DNA of 64,000 nt, from contig CALIHR010000052.1 in assembly GCA_938020505.1 (NCBI GenBank), forward strand, positions 62,001 through 126,000. Reading direction: 5' to 3'. The translations under genes were made by a program, and so were the position numbers. The notes under the pieces are model-generated. The model was not told the DNA's origin and ran no database searches. It saw nothing but the letters and a program-made list of their open reading frames with translations. Below are positions 17,877 to 26,828 of the stretch, one piece after another. Source of the DNA: an uncultured Actinobaculum sp. Its GTDB lineage: Bacteria > Actinomycetota > Actinomycetes > Actinomycetales > Actinomycetaceae. How positions within the stretch are numbered: position 1 is the first letter of the stretch; the number at the start of each line of letters is the position of its first letter.

Positions 17877-18554
17877 TCACCCTTTCTTTCGGCCGGCGTC
17901 GCCGGATTCCTGCGTTGCTCCGTCGGAGCTGAGCGTTGCGCCTCCGTCCGCGCTCAATGAGCCTTCGCCAGACAAGGAGACCTCGCCAGACATGGAAAAC
18001 CCGCCGCCGGACGTCGTGAACTCCCCCGACATAGAAAACCCGGCGGGCATTGAGTTCCCTCCCGACGTCGAACTTCCCGCCGACGTCGATCCCTGCCCGC
18101 TCGCGGAGTTCTGCGAGCTCCCCGAGCCTTGGGCGTCGCCCGAGCCTTCTCCGCCCACGAGGGACTGCCCGAGGTGCACAGCTTCCTTGAGCCGCGACAG
18201 AAACTCGGGAGTCTTGTAAGCGAAGTTGGCCGAAGCCTGCGCCAACGTGTCGAGAAGGTGCACGTACTTTCCCTGGTGGGTGTCATCCGCCCCCAGGGAC
18301 TTTTCCAGCGCTATACGGAGGTTGGCGATCACTTCCGTGTACTGCTGGGATATGTTCGTCAGTTCGCCGTCGATCACTTTCATGGTCGCCCCAAGCGGGA
18401 CGGAGAACTTGTTGACCTCGCTCAGAGCCGTCCACATCTCCGAAATGTCCAGATTCCCGAAGGCGACCTTGGCCTTCGCGAAATCGTCGGACGTGCTTTT
18501 CAGATCGTTGATCCTCTGCGAGAAGATGCTCTCGTCGAGTTTGAACATGGTCAT
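17877..18554 (-). CDS. Small helical WXG100-like protein with Ser/Gly-rich tail
   Basis: The 225-residue protein has an N-terminal helical hairpin of about 100 residues with EMWTALSE at 39-46, so Trp41 sits where W-x-G proteins carry their turn, but the Gly is Ala. Residues 135-225 are a low-complexity tail of repeated SMSGE/SLSGE/TSGG units. There is no signal peptide. ATG at 18554 follows GGGAG with a five-base gap. It is the first gene of a two-gene operon with 16356-17870. The likely role is an EsxA/B-like or PE-like partner exported by the nearby EccC machine; this rests on fold and context, not on a confident family match. Confidence 0.75.
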   Translation of the reverse strand: MTMFKLDESIFSQRINDLKSTSDDFAKAKVAFGNLDISEMWTALSEVNKFSVPLGATMKVIDGELTNISQQYTEVIANLRIALEKSLGADDTHQGKYVHLLDTLAQASANFAYKTPEFLSRLKEAVHLGQSLVGGEGSGDAQGSGSSQNSASGQGSTSAGSSTSGGNSMPAGFSMSGEFTTSGGGFSMSGEVSLSGEGSLSADGGATLSSDGATQESGDAGRKKG

Positions 18555-19191
18555 TGTTTCTCCCTTCTTTCAATTTCCATTTCAATCGGCATCCCAGTCA
18601 CGTCCGCATTCCAAGTCGTGCATCGCCACGCATTTCCCTTCCGCGCCTCGACGAGCGCCGACAACACAGCGCCGCAGTTCGACCTGCTTCGAGCACACGC
18701 CCCCGCACATGCGTATGCGGGGCGCCAACCGCACATCCCTTCCTGCACCACAAACAAAAACATGAACGACAACAGAATCCGGACGAGACTCATACCATAC
18801 TACTCCAGATAAACCTGTATTTCCAGAGATTTCGGAGGTAACTTCTCCCCGTTTCTCTCCCCGTCCGCATTTTCGTTTCTTGGCAGATGAAAAATTCGCG
18901 CAAAATCGGCATTTTTCTTCCCGAGGCGCTGGTAAAACCCCGTCTACCGCATAGAAGTCTCGCATTCCGCGCACACGCTCTCTCCCCAAGCTCTTGCATC
19001 AATGCTTTTCGGCGAGTATAAGCGGAAAGCTCGGCATTGCCGCGCCTGCAAGACGCAGTCGGGCCTTCCGTGAGAGATCCGCATGTGCGGGCGTCGGCCG
19101 TGCCTTTCCGCAAGGGCCTTCGCACAGTGCCTCGACGCCGGCTAAGCCCTGCATCAGCGTCGATACGTTAAGATTGGACTGCCTCACAGCG
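18555..19191. other. Gene-free region upstream of divergent small operons
   Basis: No open frame here has a plausible ribosome site plus family character. It should contain the promoter of the minus-strand operon starting at 18554 and of the plus-strand gene at 19248 (TAAGAT near 19169-19174 is a possible -10). The middle is AT-richer than average. Confidence 0.45.
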
Positions 19192-19233
19192 GGCCAAACG
19201 CCTGCATAAGACGGCCAAACGCCCGCATAAGAC
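19192..19233. repeat. 21-base tandem duplication upstream of the small helical gene
   Basis: GGCCAAACGC(C/T)(T/C)GCATAAGAC occurs twice back to back (19192-19212 and 19213-19233), with one difference. The second copy ends five bases before the GGAG ribosome site of the gene at 19248, so both copies lie in its 5' leader or promoter. Confidence 0.85.
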
Positions 19234-19247
19234 GAACGGAGTACACA

Positions 19248-19421
19248 ATGGGCATTTTCGACAAGGCCAAGGACGCTCTCCACAGCGAGGGCATTGAAGA
19301 GAAGTCGGACGCCGTTCTCGACAAGGTTGAGGACTTCGCGTCGAAGAAGCTTGGGGAGGATAAGGCCGAGAAGGTCTCGAAGGTGCGCGACGCCATCGAC
19401 CGCCAGATCGGCAACGAGTGA
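19248..19421 (+). CDS. 57-residue amphipathic helical protein, Rv0909/MT0933 antitoxin-like
   Basis: The peptide opens MGIFDKAKDAL and continues as two Lys/Glu-rich amphipathic helices ending DRQIGNE. This is the pattern of the small actinobacterial proteins annotated as MT0933-like antitoxins. GGAG lies six bases before ATG at 19248. No toxin gene is adjacent; gluQ begins 11 bases after its stop, so the two may be cotranscribed. The antitoxin label is by resemblance only. A general stress or envelope role is as likely. Confidence 0.8.
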   Translation: MGIFDKAKDALHSEGIEEKSDAVLDKVEDFASKKLGEDKAEKVSKVRDAIDRQIGNE

Positions 19422-19431
19422 CGCAGCGGCG

Positions 19432-20481
19432 ATGACGGGCGTCGAGGCGCGGCGCGAATCGGCCGGCTGCGGCCGTTTTGCCCCCTCGCCCACGGGAGAC
19501 CTCCACCTCGGCAACCTCCGCACGGCACTGCTCGCGTGGAGCCTGGCCAAGCAAAGCGGGAGAGGCTTCCTCATGCGGATGGAGGATCTTGACGCCCGCT
19601 CACGGCCCGAGTTCGTTTCACGCCAGCTGGCGGACCTCGAGGCCGTCGGAGTGGAATGGGACGGCCCCGTCCTCTTCCAATCCGCGAGATTGCAGCACTA
19701 TCGCGACGTCGTCGACGATCTTTCGTCGCGGGGCATGCTATACGAGTGCTATTGCACGCGACGCGACTTGGCCGAGGCGCCGTCGGCGCCGCACGGCCCT
19801 CCCGGCGCGTATCCGGGCACGTGTCGCGGCCTGAGCGAGCGCGAGAGGAGCGAGCGACGCGCGGCGCTGACCAATCGTGGCCCCGCCCTTCGGCTGACCG
19901 CCCGGGCAAGCGGCGTCGCCGTCGTCGACGCGGTGCTCGGCCCCTACACGGGGACGGCCGACGATCTGGTCGTTCTGCGCGGCGACGGCGTTTTCAGCTA
20001 TAACTTCGCCTCGGTGATCGACGACGCCGCAACGGGCGTGACGCAGGTTGTTCGCGGCGACGACCTGCTGCCGTCGACTCCGCGCCAGGCGCATCTGTGC
20101 GAGCTCCTCGGCTTGCCCCTGCCCGAATACGCCCACGTGCCGCTGGTTGAGAACGCCGAGGGCGCGAGGCTCGCCAAGCGCGACGGCGCCGTGACGATGG
20201 GGGCGTTGAAAGAACTCGGGTGGGCGCCGACCGACGTCGTCGAACTGCTGGGGGCGAGCCTCGGCATGGGGCATCCGCGCACCGCGGCCGAATTCGCCGA
20301 CCTTTTGCGCGTCCCAGACCTTCGGCGCCCCGCCTGGCGCATCGATCCGGCGATCCTGGAGAGCGGCCCGACGCCGGAGACGTTCAAGGAACTCACCGCC
20401 ACAGAGCCGGCGCAAACCGGCGGGCCGACGCCGCCCGCAGAGCCGGCGCACACGGCCAAGCCCATACAGGCACCAGCGTAA
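19432..20481 (+). CDS. gluQ: Glutamyl-Q tRNA(Asp) synthetase
   Basis: The enzyme attaches glutamate to the queuosine base in the anticodon of tRNA-Asp. It is a truncated class I glutamyl-tRNA synthetase: catalytic fold only, with FAPSPTGDLHLGN (HIGH-type motif, about residues 17-29), zinc-site cysteines in CYC and a later YPGTC, and LAKRDGA in place of KMSKS near residue 246. There is no anticodon-binding domain. At 349 residues it is longer than usual because of a Pro/Ala/Thr-rich tail from about 320. ATG at 19432 is the only start that preserves the N-terminal motif. A synthetase of this kind implies that queuosine is present in the cell's tRNAs. Confidence 0.93.
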   Translation: MTGVEARRESAGCGRFAPSPTGDLHLGNLRTALLAWSLAKQSGRGFLMRMEDLDARSRPEFVSRQLADLEAVGVEWDGPVLFQSARLQHYRDVVDDLSSRGMLYECYCTRRDLAEAPSAPHGPPGAYPGTCRGLSERERSERRAALTNRGPALRLTARASGVAVVDAVLGPYTGTADDLVVLRGDGVFSYNFASVIDDAATGVTQVVRGDDLLPSTPRQAHLCELLGLPLPEYAHVPLVENAEGARLAKRDGAVTMGALKELGWAPTDVVELLGASLGMGHPRTAAEFADLLRVPDLRRPAWRIDPAILESGPTPETFKELTATEPAQTGGPTPPAEPAHTAKPIQAPA

Positions 20482-20577
20482 GGCGCCGAGGCGGGCCGCT
20501 GCCGACTTCACGATCCCGCCTCCCGCATGCGTCACTCGCCGATCGACGCGACCGTGGCCCTCCAATTGAGGCGACCG

Positions 20578-23271
20578 TCACCTGCGGACGGCGGCGACGC
20601 CGTCGCGGCGGTCCCCGTTCCAATCACCCGCGACGATCGAATCGCTTGCGCGGCCGAACGAGAACGCCGTCTCAGCGGACCCTCCCTTCGTCGCATTCGT
20701 TGCGAAGAGGATGTGCCCGCGCCTGACCGACACCGTGTCGCGGCCGTCGCCGTCCCAATCGCCGACGAGGGGAACGTCGCCCGCGCGGCCGTAGCGGTAG
20801 ACGACGTCGGCCTCGCCGCCGCCGAGCGCATTCCTCAGGTAGACGCCGTTGCCGCGCCGCACGCCGGGAGTGGCCTTGCCGTCGCCGTCCCAATCGCCCA
20901 CGAGCCCGGCGTCGCCCTCTCTTCCGTAAGCAAACGAGACGTTCGCCGGCCCCGAGCGGGTCAGATCCGTCTTGGCCGCGAACAAGTGCCCCTTGTGGAG
21001 AACGAGGTCGTCCTTTCCGTCGCCGTCGACGTCGCCGACGAGAATCTCGCCGGAGTCCGCCCCCTCGAAGGTGACCGCGGAGGTTGCGCCCCCGCTGCGA
21101 TTGACGCCGTAGAGAGTGAAGGCCGCGCCGTTGCGCACGGCCAGGGTCGCGATCCCGTCGCCGTTCCAGTCACCGGCGATCGTCTCGCCCGGCTGGGCGA
21201 GGGTCATGCCCAGCTTCGCCCGGTGCGTGGCCAGATCGTCGACGAAGTAGGCCGTGCACGTCCCAGACTCGATGCAGGGGTCGGCGATCGGTTTGGCGCC
21301 GTCCGGATCAGAAGGGCGCGGACTGGGAGGCTGAGGCGCCTTCCCGACGTTGACTCCGACTTTGACCGGGTCGTGGTCGGAGGAGCGGAAGGGCCCGCCG
21401 TCCCACAGCTGCTTGACGTTGTAGTTGCTCCGCGAATACTCGAAGGCCGGGGACTCCATCGCGTTGACGCTCCACACGTCCGCGCCTGTCACCATGCGGC
21501 GGGCGGCGTCGTTCGCCAAAACGTGGTCGAGGGAGCCGACGGCGCCGCCGAACTGGTACGAATGGTCTGTGCGCCCAACCGAATCGCGGACCTCCGAATA
21601 GCCCGCGTCGCGCAGCGCGAGAATCGGGTCCTCCGCAGAATACGAGTTGAAATCGCCCACCAGAAACACCGGGCGGTTGGCGTACTGCTGCTTCGCCCAC
21701 TGCGCCAGCGCCTTCGCCTGGGCTGTGCGCAGGCGGTTGTTGTTGCCCTGATAGGGGTCGGTGTCATTCGGGTAGGCGCTCGCGAGGGACCCTTTCGACT
21801 TGAAGTGGTTCGCCACAACGGCGAAGGCTTCGCCGCGAGGCGCGCCGGCGGCGTCGAGCGCGCGCCACTCTTGGGCCAGCGGTTCGCGGGCATACCCGGT
21901 GAAGTCCTTGTTCCCCGTCAGAATGCGGGACTCGCCCACCGGCTCGACTTTGCCTTTCTGGTAGACGAAGGCGAGGCGTATGACGTCCTCGGAGGCGGGA
22001 ACCGTGGACGGCGAAGGAACATACGCCCACCGCTCGTGGCCCGCGCGCTCGTTCAGCGCCTTGACCAGGGCGGCGAGCGAGGCGTCGCGATCGTGGCCGA
22101 ACTTAGAGGAGGTCTCGATCTCCTCAAGCGAGACGACGGTGGCGTCGAGGCCCGCTATGGCCGAGACGATTTTCTGCTGCTGCCTTTCGAACGCCGCCTT
22201 GCTGTAAGCCCCCCGCACGTCGCATCGATTGGCGGTGACGGGGTTGCCCTCGCGGTCGTCGTAGGACTTGCACCCGGCCTCCGATTCGCCTAGGTCGGTG
22301 AAATAGTTGAGGACGTTGAACGAGGAGACGGTGACGTCGCCTCCCACGTTCTCGGGCGCGGCCTTGCGCGTGTTTTCCACCTCGACGTACTCGGAGGACC
22401 TGTCGCCCGCCTCCTCGCTCGTCACCGGGGAGACGGGCTGAAGGTTCCATTGCTTGCGAAAATCGAGGACGGCGGGCCTTTTCAGCGAGATCGCGGATCC
22501 GACGCGCGCGGGGCTCCGCTGTGACAGATACGGCAGGGGGACTTCCGGATGCGCGTTCCTCGCCCCAGTGTAGGCCCAGGAAAGGCCGTCGTCGAGGGTG
22601 AGCGAGCGCGCCGCGTTCGCCGCCGAGAGCTTCTCGATCTGCTCGCGGTCGGCCGTGGGGTTGAAGACGTCGGAGGGCTGGCGCAGCGGCTCCTCGCCGA
22701 AGGCCACGCCCAGCTGGCCGTAGCGGTTGGTTTCGTAGTTGTTTGAGACCGTCATGCGGGCGCGGACGTCCACGAGCATGCCTTCGAGGGCCTCCTTGCC
22801 GACGTCGTCGGGAACCGCCGTCAAAGGAACGGGGACCGGCGGGGCCGCCTTCTCGTCCAGCTTGGAGAAGCTGGACGCGTTGATCTCGGTGAGGCCGTGG
22901 AACTCGGTCACCTTGCCCCTGACCTCCACGTACTCGCCGATCTTCACCGAGGAAGCGAGCCGGCGCGAATGGACGAACAGGCCGTCGGAGGCGCTGCGGC
23001 GGCCCGCTCCCCCGCTCCCGGGGGTTTGAATGTAAGCGCCGTCGAAGCCCCCGGTCGGATACACGGCGGTCACCACGCCGCGGGTCGTCGCCGTCTGCCC
23101 CGCTAGCGGGCTCGCCTGGCCGGTCCCTTGAATTTCAGATATGGCTATTGCGCCGTTTGCCGGGGCCGTCGCCCCTTCGGCGGACGACGTTCCCGCCAGC
23201 CCCAGCGCCCAAGCGAGCGCGAGCGCGCCAGCCGCGCGCGCCGCCGCATGTCCCTTCATTGCGACGTCCAT
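20578..23271 (-). CDS. Large secreted nuclease with endonuclease/exonuclease/phosphatase domain and FG-GAP-like repeats
   Basis: The 897-residue protein has a signal peptide (about 1-33), an OB-fold domain of the secreted-nuclease type (about 40-165, with ISEIQGTG and VEVRGKVTEF), then an EEP catalytic domain (about 315-640). The EEP domain shows SSFNVLNYF, SLEEIE, NHFKSKGS, VGDFNSY and the C-terminal SSDHDPV, so metal and catalytic residues are in place. The last 220 residues hold five or six VGDWDGDGKDT-like repeats that should bind calcium in a propeller-like array. This is the ExeM/NucH-like extracellular DNase layout. No sortase motif follows, so it is probably released. GAAGGGAAC precedes ATG 23271. 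It is monocistronic. Confidence 0.92.
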   Translation of the reverse strand: MDVAMKGHAAARAAGALALAWALGLAGTSSAEGATAPANGAIAISEIQGTGQASPLAGQTATTRGVVTAVYPTGGFDGAYIQTPGSGGAGRRSASDGLFVHSRRLASSVKIGEYVEVRGKVTEFHGLTEINASSFSKLDEKAAPPVPVPLTAVPDDVGKEALEGMLVDVRARMTVSNNYETNRYGQLGVAFGEEPLRQPSDVFNPTADREQIEKLSAANAARSLTLDDGLSWAYTGARNAHPEVPLPYLSQRSPARVGSAISLKRPAVLDFRKQWNLQPVSPVTSEEAGDRSSEYVEVENTRKAAPENVGGDVTVSSFNVLNYFTDLGESEAGCKSYDDREGNPVTANRCDVRGAYSKAAFERQQQKIVSAIAGLDATVVSLEEIETSSKFGHDRDASLAALVKALNERAGHERWAYVPSPSTVPASEDVIRLAFVYQKGKVEPVGESRILTGNKDFTGYAREPLAQEWRALDAAGAPRGEAFAVVANHFKSKGSLASAYPNDTDPYQGNNNRLRTAQAKALAQWAKQQYANRPVFLVGDFNSYSAEDPILALRDAGYSEVRDSVGRTDHSYQFGGAVGSLDHVLANDAARRMVTGADVWSVNAMESPAFEYSRSNYNVKQLWDGGPFRSSDHDPVKVGVNVGKAPQPPSPRPSDPDGAKPIADPCIESGTCTAYFVDDLATHRAKLGMTLAQPGETIAGDWNGDGIATLAVRNGAAFTLYGVNRSGGATSAVTFEGADSGEILVGDVDGDGKDDLVLHKGHLFAAKTDLTRSGPANVSFAYGREGDAGLVGDWDGDGKATPGVRRGNGVYLRNALGGGEADVVYRYGRAGDVPLVGDWDGDGRDTVSVRRGHILFATNATKGGSAETAFSFGRASDSIVAGDWNGDRRDGVAAVRR

Positions 23272-23428
23272 CTATTGTTCCCTTCTCTCCGCGCCCCGCG
23301 AGGCGGCGTGGCCAGATTGCGACCAGGTTGCGACCAGATTGTTACAAGACTACTCCCGACGTGGCGGGAAAGCCGCGTCGTCGCGGGCATTTCCGCAAAC
23401 CGGCCCCGCGTCGGCGCGCGAGCGGGCC

Positions 23429-24596
23429 TCACCGCTCGAAACCGTGTTTGCGCAAACGCCGCCGCGCGTTCTTCGTCCCTCGGACTGGAGGGGCGAGCAG
23501 CGTCGCGTAAATGCCGCCCGTGCGCGCAAGCTCCCGGGGAGCGCCGACCTCGTCGACCCTCCCGCCTTTAAGCATGACGATCGCGTCTGCCTCCGCAATC
23601 GTCGAGAGGCGACGGGCGATGACGATGCTCGCCGGCCCTCCATGAGCGATTCCAACCCCGCCTGGACCATGCGTTCGGAACGCGTGTCGAGCGCGCTCGT
23701 CGCCTCGTCGAGAACCAAGATGTCCGCGTCCTCGAGGATCGCACGGGCCACGGCGATCCTCTGGCGCTGGCCTCCGGAGAGCCTGAGGCCGCGCTCGCCG
23801 ATCACCGTCTGGCAGCCGTCGGGAAGCCTGCGGACGAACGAGCCGGCGTTGGCCCGCTCCGCCGCGTCCACCGCGTCTTGGCGGCTCGCTGAGACGTGTC
23901 CACGATCCAGCTCAGGTTCGCAATCGGCTGGCGGGCCATCGCGACGAACTGAACGAGCACCGCCATGTCTCCCACCGAGAATGAGCCGCGCGCGGTGTTG
24001 ACGAAGATGATCGCGTAAACGGCGAAGAACATGAGGCCCATGAAGCTGCGGCGGATGAAGTCCATCGTGTGCCAGCGGCGCGACTGCCGTTCCGTCAGGG
24101 TCACGGTCTCGCCGAAAAGCACGGTCTCGCCGAAAAGCGAGGCGAAGCCCGTCAACTCGCGCAGTTCCTGAACGAAGGACTTGACCGCCTTGATCCGGCC
24201 GATCACTTCCATGAAGCGCCCGCTGGCCCGGCCGGTCTTCTCGTTCTTCTGCGTTTCGTAGACCTGCCAGCCCTTGGACGTGAGCATCGTCAGGCACACG
24301 GGGAAGACGAGGAACAGGAGGACGGCGAGCCAGGGAGAGCAGATCGCGGAGATCGCGAGGACCGCGGCGGTCGAGAGCAGGTCGACGGCGAAGAAGGCGG
24401 CGGCGAGCCACACGACTTTCCAGGCCGCGGCCTCCTGCCCCGATCGGACGGCGCGGACGATCGTGTCCGCGGCGCTGCCGGTGACGAAGGGGCCCGCAAT
24501 GCCCGCCAGAGCCACCGCGACCGACGGCACTCCGACAATCGCGTAGTACGACGCAAGGTTTTTCGTGAAACGCAGAAGACACACGAGACCGCCCAT
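23429..24596 (-). pseudogene. Broken ABC exporter gene (Walker A region deleted, two frame changes)
   Basis: From ATG 24596 the frame encodes a type-I exporter membrane domain up to VDTSQ. Near 23890-23900 the reading continues in another frame as SASRQDAVDAAERANA, which in intact proteins lies about 120 residues further on, so the Walker A half of the nucleotide-binding domain is gone. The signature LSGGQRQR and Walker B VLDEATSALD are then intact. A second shift near 23635 moves the H-loop segment (IVIARRLSTI) into a third frame, with the stop at 23429. An 18-base tandem duplication (24103-24138) adds LFGETV twice. No intact ATPase can be made. A heterodimer partner is not adjacent. Confidence 0.9.
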
Positions 24597-24656
24597 AGTT
24601 CCCTCCCAGGCTCTGCCTAGGCCAACACTACAGCTTCGGCGAGATACCCTTTGCCC

Positions 24657-25931
24657 ATGCGCTGCCGTTACCTGGAGTCCGACCTGTGCCATTCGTGCAC
24701 CCGGGCGAACGTCGCCTACGCCGAACAGCTTGCCGCGAAGGACGCGGCCGTTCGCGAACTCCTGGAGCGGTCCGCCCGCGCGAAAGGCGCCGCGGCCCCC
24801 GAAATCGAATGGGACCCTCCCTTCGCCTCCGCCGAGGAGGGCTTTCGCAACAAGGCCAAGCTTGCCGTCGGCGGCACGGTTTCGGCCCCGACCCTTGGAA
24901 TTCTCGGGTCGGACAGGCGCGGCATCGACATCGCCGGCTGCCCCCTGTACGAGCCGGCGGTCGCCTCCGGCATCGAGCCTTTGCGGGAATTCATCGGCTT
25001 GGCCGGGCTGACGCCCTTCGACGTTCCAACCGGCCGCGGCGAGCTCAAGAGCGTTATCCTCACGGGCTCGCCCGACGGCGAGCTCATGGTCCGTTTCATT
25101 CTGCGCTCCACCGAATCCCTCGTCCGCATCCGAAAGCACATGGGCTGGCTGCGTCAGCGGCTCCCCCACATCGCCGTCGTCTCGGTCAACCTCCTGCCCG
25201 AGAGGAAGGCGGTGCTAGAAGGAGAGGAGGAAATCCTCCTCGGCCCCGAGCAGTCTTTGCGCATGGACCTGGGCGACGTCGCTCTTCGCCTTCGCCCCCA
25301 GTCCTTTTTTCAGACGAATACGCGCGTGGCCGTCGGCCTCTATCGTCAGGCGCGGGAGTGGATCGGCTTCCTGTGCGACGCCGCAAGCGCGGGATCGGCC
25401 GATTCAAAGGCGAAAGGCGCGGAGACGAAGGCGAAAGGCGCAACATCGGCGAACGCGGGAGGCGGCGCAGGGCCGGCAGGCTCGAAGGCGAAAAGCGCGG
25501 CCGGCGGGCGGCCGATCGAGCTGTGGGACCTCTACTGCGGGGTCGGCGGCTTCGCCTTGCATTGCGCGGGGCCGGGCCGCCGCGTGACCGGGGTGGAGCT
25601 TTCCGCCCAGGCCGTCGAGAGCGCGAGGGCGTCGGCCTCGGCCGCAGGAATCGACGCCGACTTCATCGTCGGGGATGCCCTGTCTGCCGCGCGCGAGCTG
25701 GGCGGCGCCGACATCGTCGCAGTCAACCCTCCGCGTCGCGGAATCGGCGACCTCGCTTCATGGATCGACGCCTCGCGGATTCGATTCGTTCTCTATTCGA
25801 GCTGCAATCCCGCGAGCCTGGCGGCCGACGTCGCCAGCATGCCGAGTTTCGCGCCCGTCCGCGCTCGGGTTTTCGACATGTTTCCTCACACCGGCCACAC
25901 GGAAACCCTCGTGCTCCTCGCCCGGGTATGA
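24657..25931 (+). CDS. rlmC: 23S rRNA (uracil-5-)-methyltransferase RlmC-like
   Basis: A SAM-dependent RumA/RumB-family enzyme of 424 residues. Four iron-sulfur cysteines are visible (CRY, CHSC at the N-terminus, and AGCPLY near residue 95). There is no TRAM domain, which favours RlmC (U747) over RlmD. The methyltransferase domain shows the SAM motif DLYCGVGGFALH, VNPPRRG, and the catalytic cysteine in SSCNPASLA. Between the two domains lies an unusual low-complexity insert of about 35 residues rich in KAKGA repeats. ATG at 24657 is preferred over the TTG two codons earlier. Its promoter region overlaps the start of the divergent broken exporter gene. Confidence 0.9.
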   Translation: MRCRYLESDLCHSCTRANVAYAEQLAAKDAAVRELLERSARAKGAAAPEIEWDPPFASAEEGFRNKAKLAVGGTVSAPTLGILGSDRRGIDIAGCPLYEPAVASGIEPLREFIGLAGLTPFDVPTGRGELKSVILTGSPDGELMVRFILRSTESLVRIRKHMGWLRQRLPHIAVVSVNLLPERKAVLEGEEEILLGPEQSLRMDLGDVALRLRPQSFFQTNTRVAVGLYRQAREWIGFLCDAASAGSADSKAKGAETKAKGATSANAGGGAGPAGSKAKSAAGGRPIELWDLYCGVGGFALHCAGPGRRVTGVELSAQAVESARASASAAGIDADFIVGDALSAARELGGADIVAVNPPRRGIGDLASWIDASRIRFVLYSSCNPASLAADVASMPSFAPVRARVFDMFPHTGHTETLVLLARV

Positions 25932-26053
25932 GGCGGCCCTCGTTTTGCCGCTCGCGCGTCAAGCCTCGGCCCCGCGTCCCCCGCACCGGCCCAGGCGCAG
26001 TTCTTGAAGCTTTCCCACTTCGACGGATTGCCTTGAAATGACGGGCTTCTTCG

Positions 26054-26074
26054 CGCGCGACACTGTGTCGCGCG
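26054..26074. other. Perfect GC palindrome downstream of rlmC
   Basis: CGCGCGACAC, one base, then GTGTCGCGCG, followed shortly by two weaker hairpins (TCCACC/GGTGGA near 26080-26095 and CAGCGG/CCGCTG near 26143-26159). It lies 120 bases past the rlmC stop and has no T-tract. It may be a transcript-end structure or a protein site. Confidence 0.5.
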
Positions 26075-26235
26075 AAGATCCACCCGTAGGTGGAGGGATG
26101 GACGGGCGAGCTGCTCGTAGGCTTATTACCAGAACCGGAGATACAGCGGTTAACCCGCTGGCCCACACGCTCACCTCGGTCTCAACTCGACATACGTTTA
26201 AGTTTTCCGGTTGAGAGATACGCACTCACCGCGTA

Positions 26236-26281
26236 ACGGGGTGGGGCCGTATGAACGCAAGTTCATACGGCCCCACCCCGT
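26236..26281. terminator. Bidirectional terminator between rlmC and hspR
   Basis: A perfect 21-base-pair stem (ACGGGGTGGGGCCGTATGAAC, loop GCAA) lies between convergent rlmC and hspR. It ends 29 bases past the hspR stop. T-tracts are poor on both sides (CATTACACC on the plus strand), but stem strength and position fit termination of both transcripts. Confidence 0.8.
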
Positions 26282-26310
26282 CATTACACCTCAGTGGGTC
26301 TTCGTCCGGT

Positions 26311-26826
26311 TCAGACGGCGTCGTCAAGCCCGGTCGCGCGCGCATCCGAGGAGAACTCGGTTTCGCGCGCGTTCCGCGCGGGCCTCCACACCACGATTTC
26401 CCCGCTCCGCCGGGATTGCGCATCCGGCAGCTGGGAGCGGATGCTCTCGCGTGCGACGACGAACACACTTCCGTCGCCGCCGACGGCGAAGACCCTGCTT
26501 TCGCGGCCACGCTGGCGTTCCAGCTCCTTCTTCTGCTCGGCCACCGCTTTCTCCAGCTGGCGGATGTGTTGGCGCAGTTTCTGCTCGCGGTCGCGGGCCT
26601 GCATGAGCTTCGCGATTCCAGCGAGGTTGACGCCTTCCTCTTGGGAGAGGCGTTGGATTTCGAGGAGGCGGTCGACGTCGTTCAGCGAATACCGCCGCCC
26701 GCCCCCTCGGGTTCGCTTGGCCTGGACGAGGCCGAGCCTGTCATACTGGCGCACCGTCTGAGCGTGCATGCCGGCCAGCTGCGCCGCCACGGACACGGTG
26801 AGAACCGCCGCATCGCGCCCAGCCAT
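26311..26826 (-). CDS. hspR: MerR-type heat-shock repressor HspR
   Basis: The 171-residue protein has a winged HTH (about residues 8-75; LAGMHAQTVRQYDRLGL is the MerR signature), then a coiled coil (75-110) and a C-terminal region with a short VFVVARESI segment. HspR represses the dnaK operon and clpB by binding HAIR inverted repeats with DnaK as co-repressor. Two HAIR sites are present in this window (998-1018, 30544-30564). The start is ATG 26826, six bases after AGGAG; a TTG two codons earlier overlaps the dnaJ stop but is less likely. It is the last gene of the operon, giving feedback control. Confidence 0.95.
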   Translation of the reverse strand: MAGRDAAVLTVSVAAQLAGMHAQTVRQYDRLGLVQAKRTRGGGRRYSLNDVDRLLEIQRLSQEEGVNLAGIAKLMQARDREQKLRQHIRQLEKAVAEQKKELERQRGRESRVFAVGGDGSVFVVARESIRSQLPDAQSRRSGEIVVWRPARNARETEFSSDARATGLDDAV

Positions 26827-26828
26827 CG

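Noticed and set aside
18582..19125. Overlapping minus-strand frames of 111 and 135 residues upstream of the two-gene operon
   Set aside because: No ribosome site, Cys/Arg-rich composition and no family character; treated as leader or promoter DNA.
19248..20481. Toxin-antitoxin operon formed by the 57-residue protein and the next gene
   Set aside because: The next gene is a tRNA-modifying synthetase (gluQ) with intact motifs, not a toxin.
20527..22293. 588-residue plus-strand frame opposite the secreted nuclease gene
   Set aside because: The minus strand has a signal peptide, catalytic motifs and repeats; the plus frame has none.
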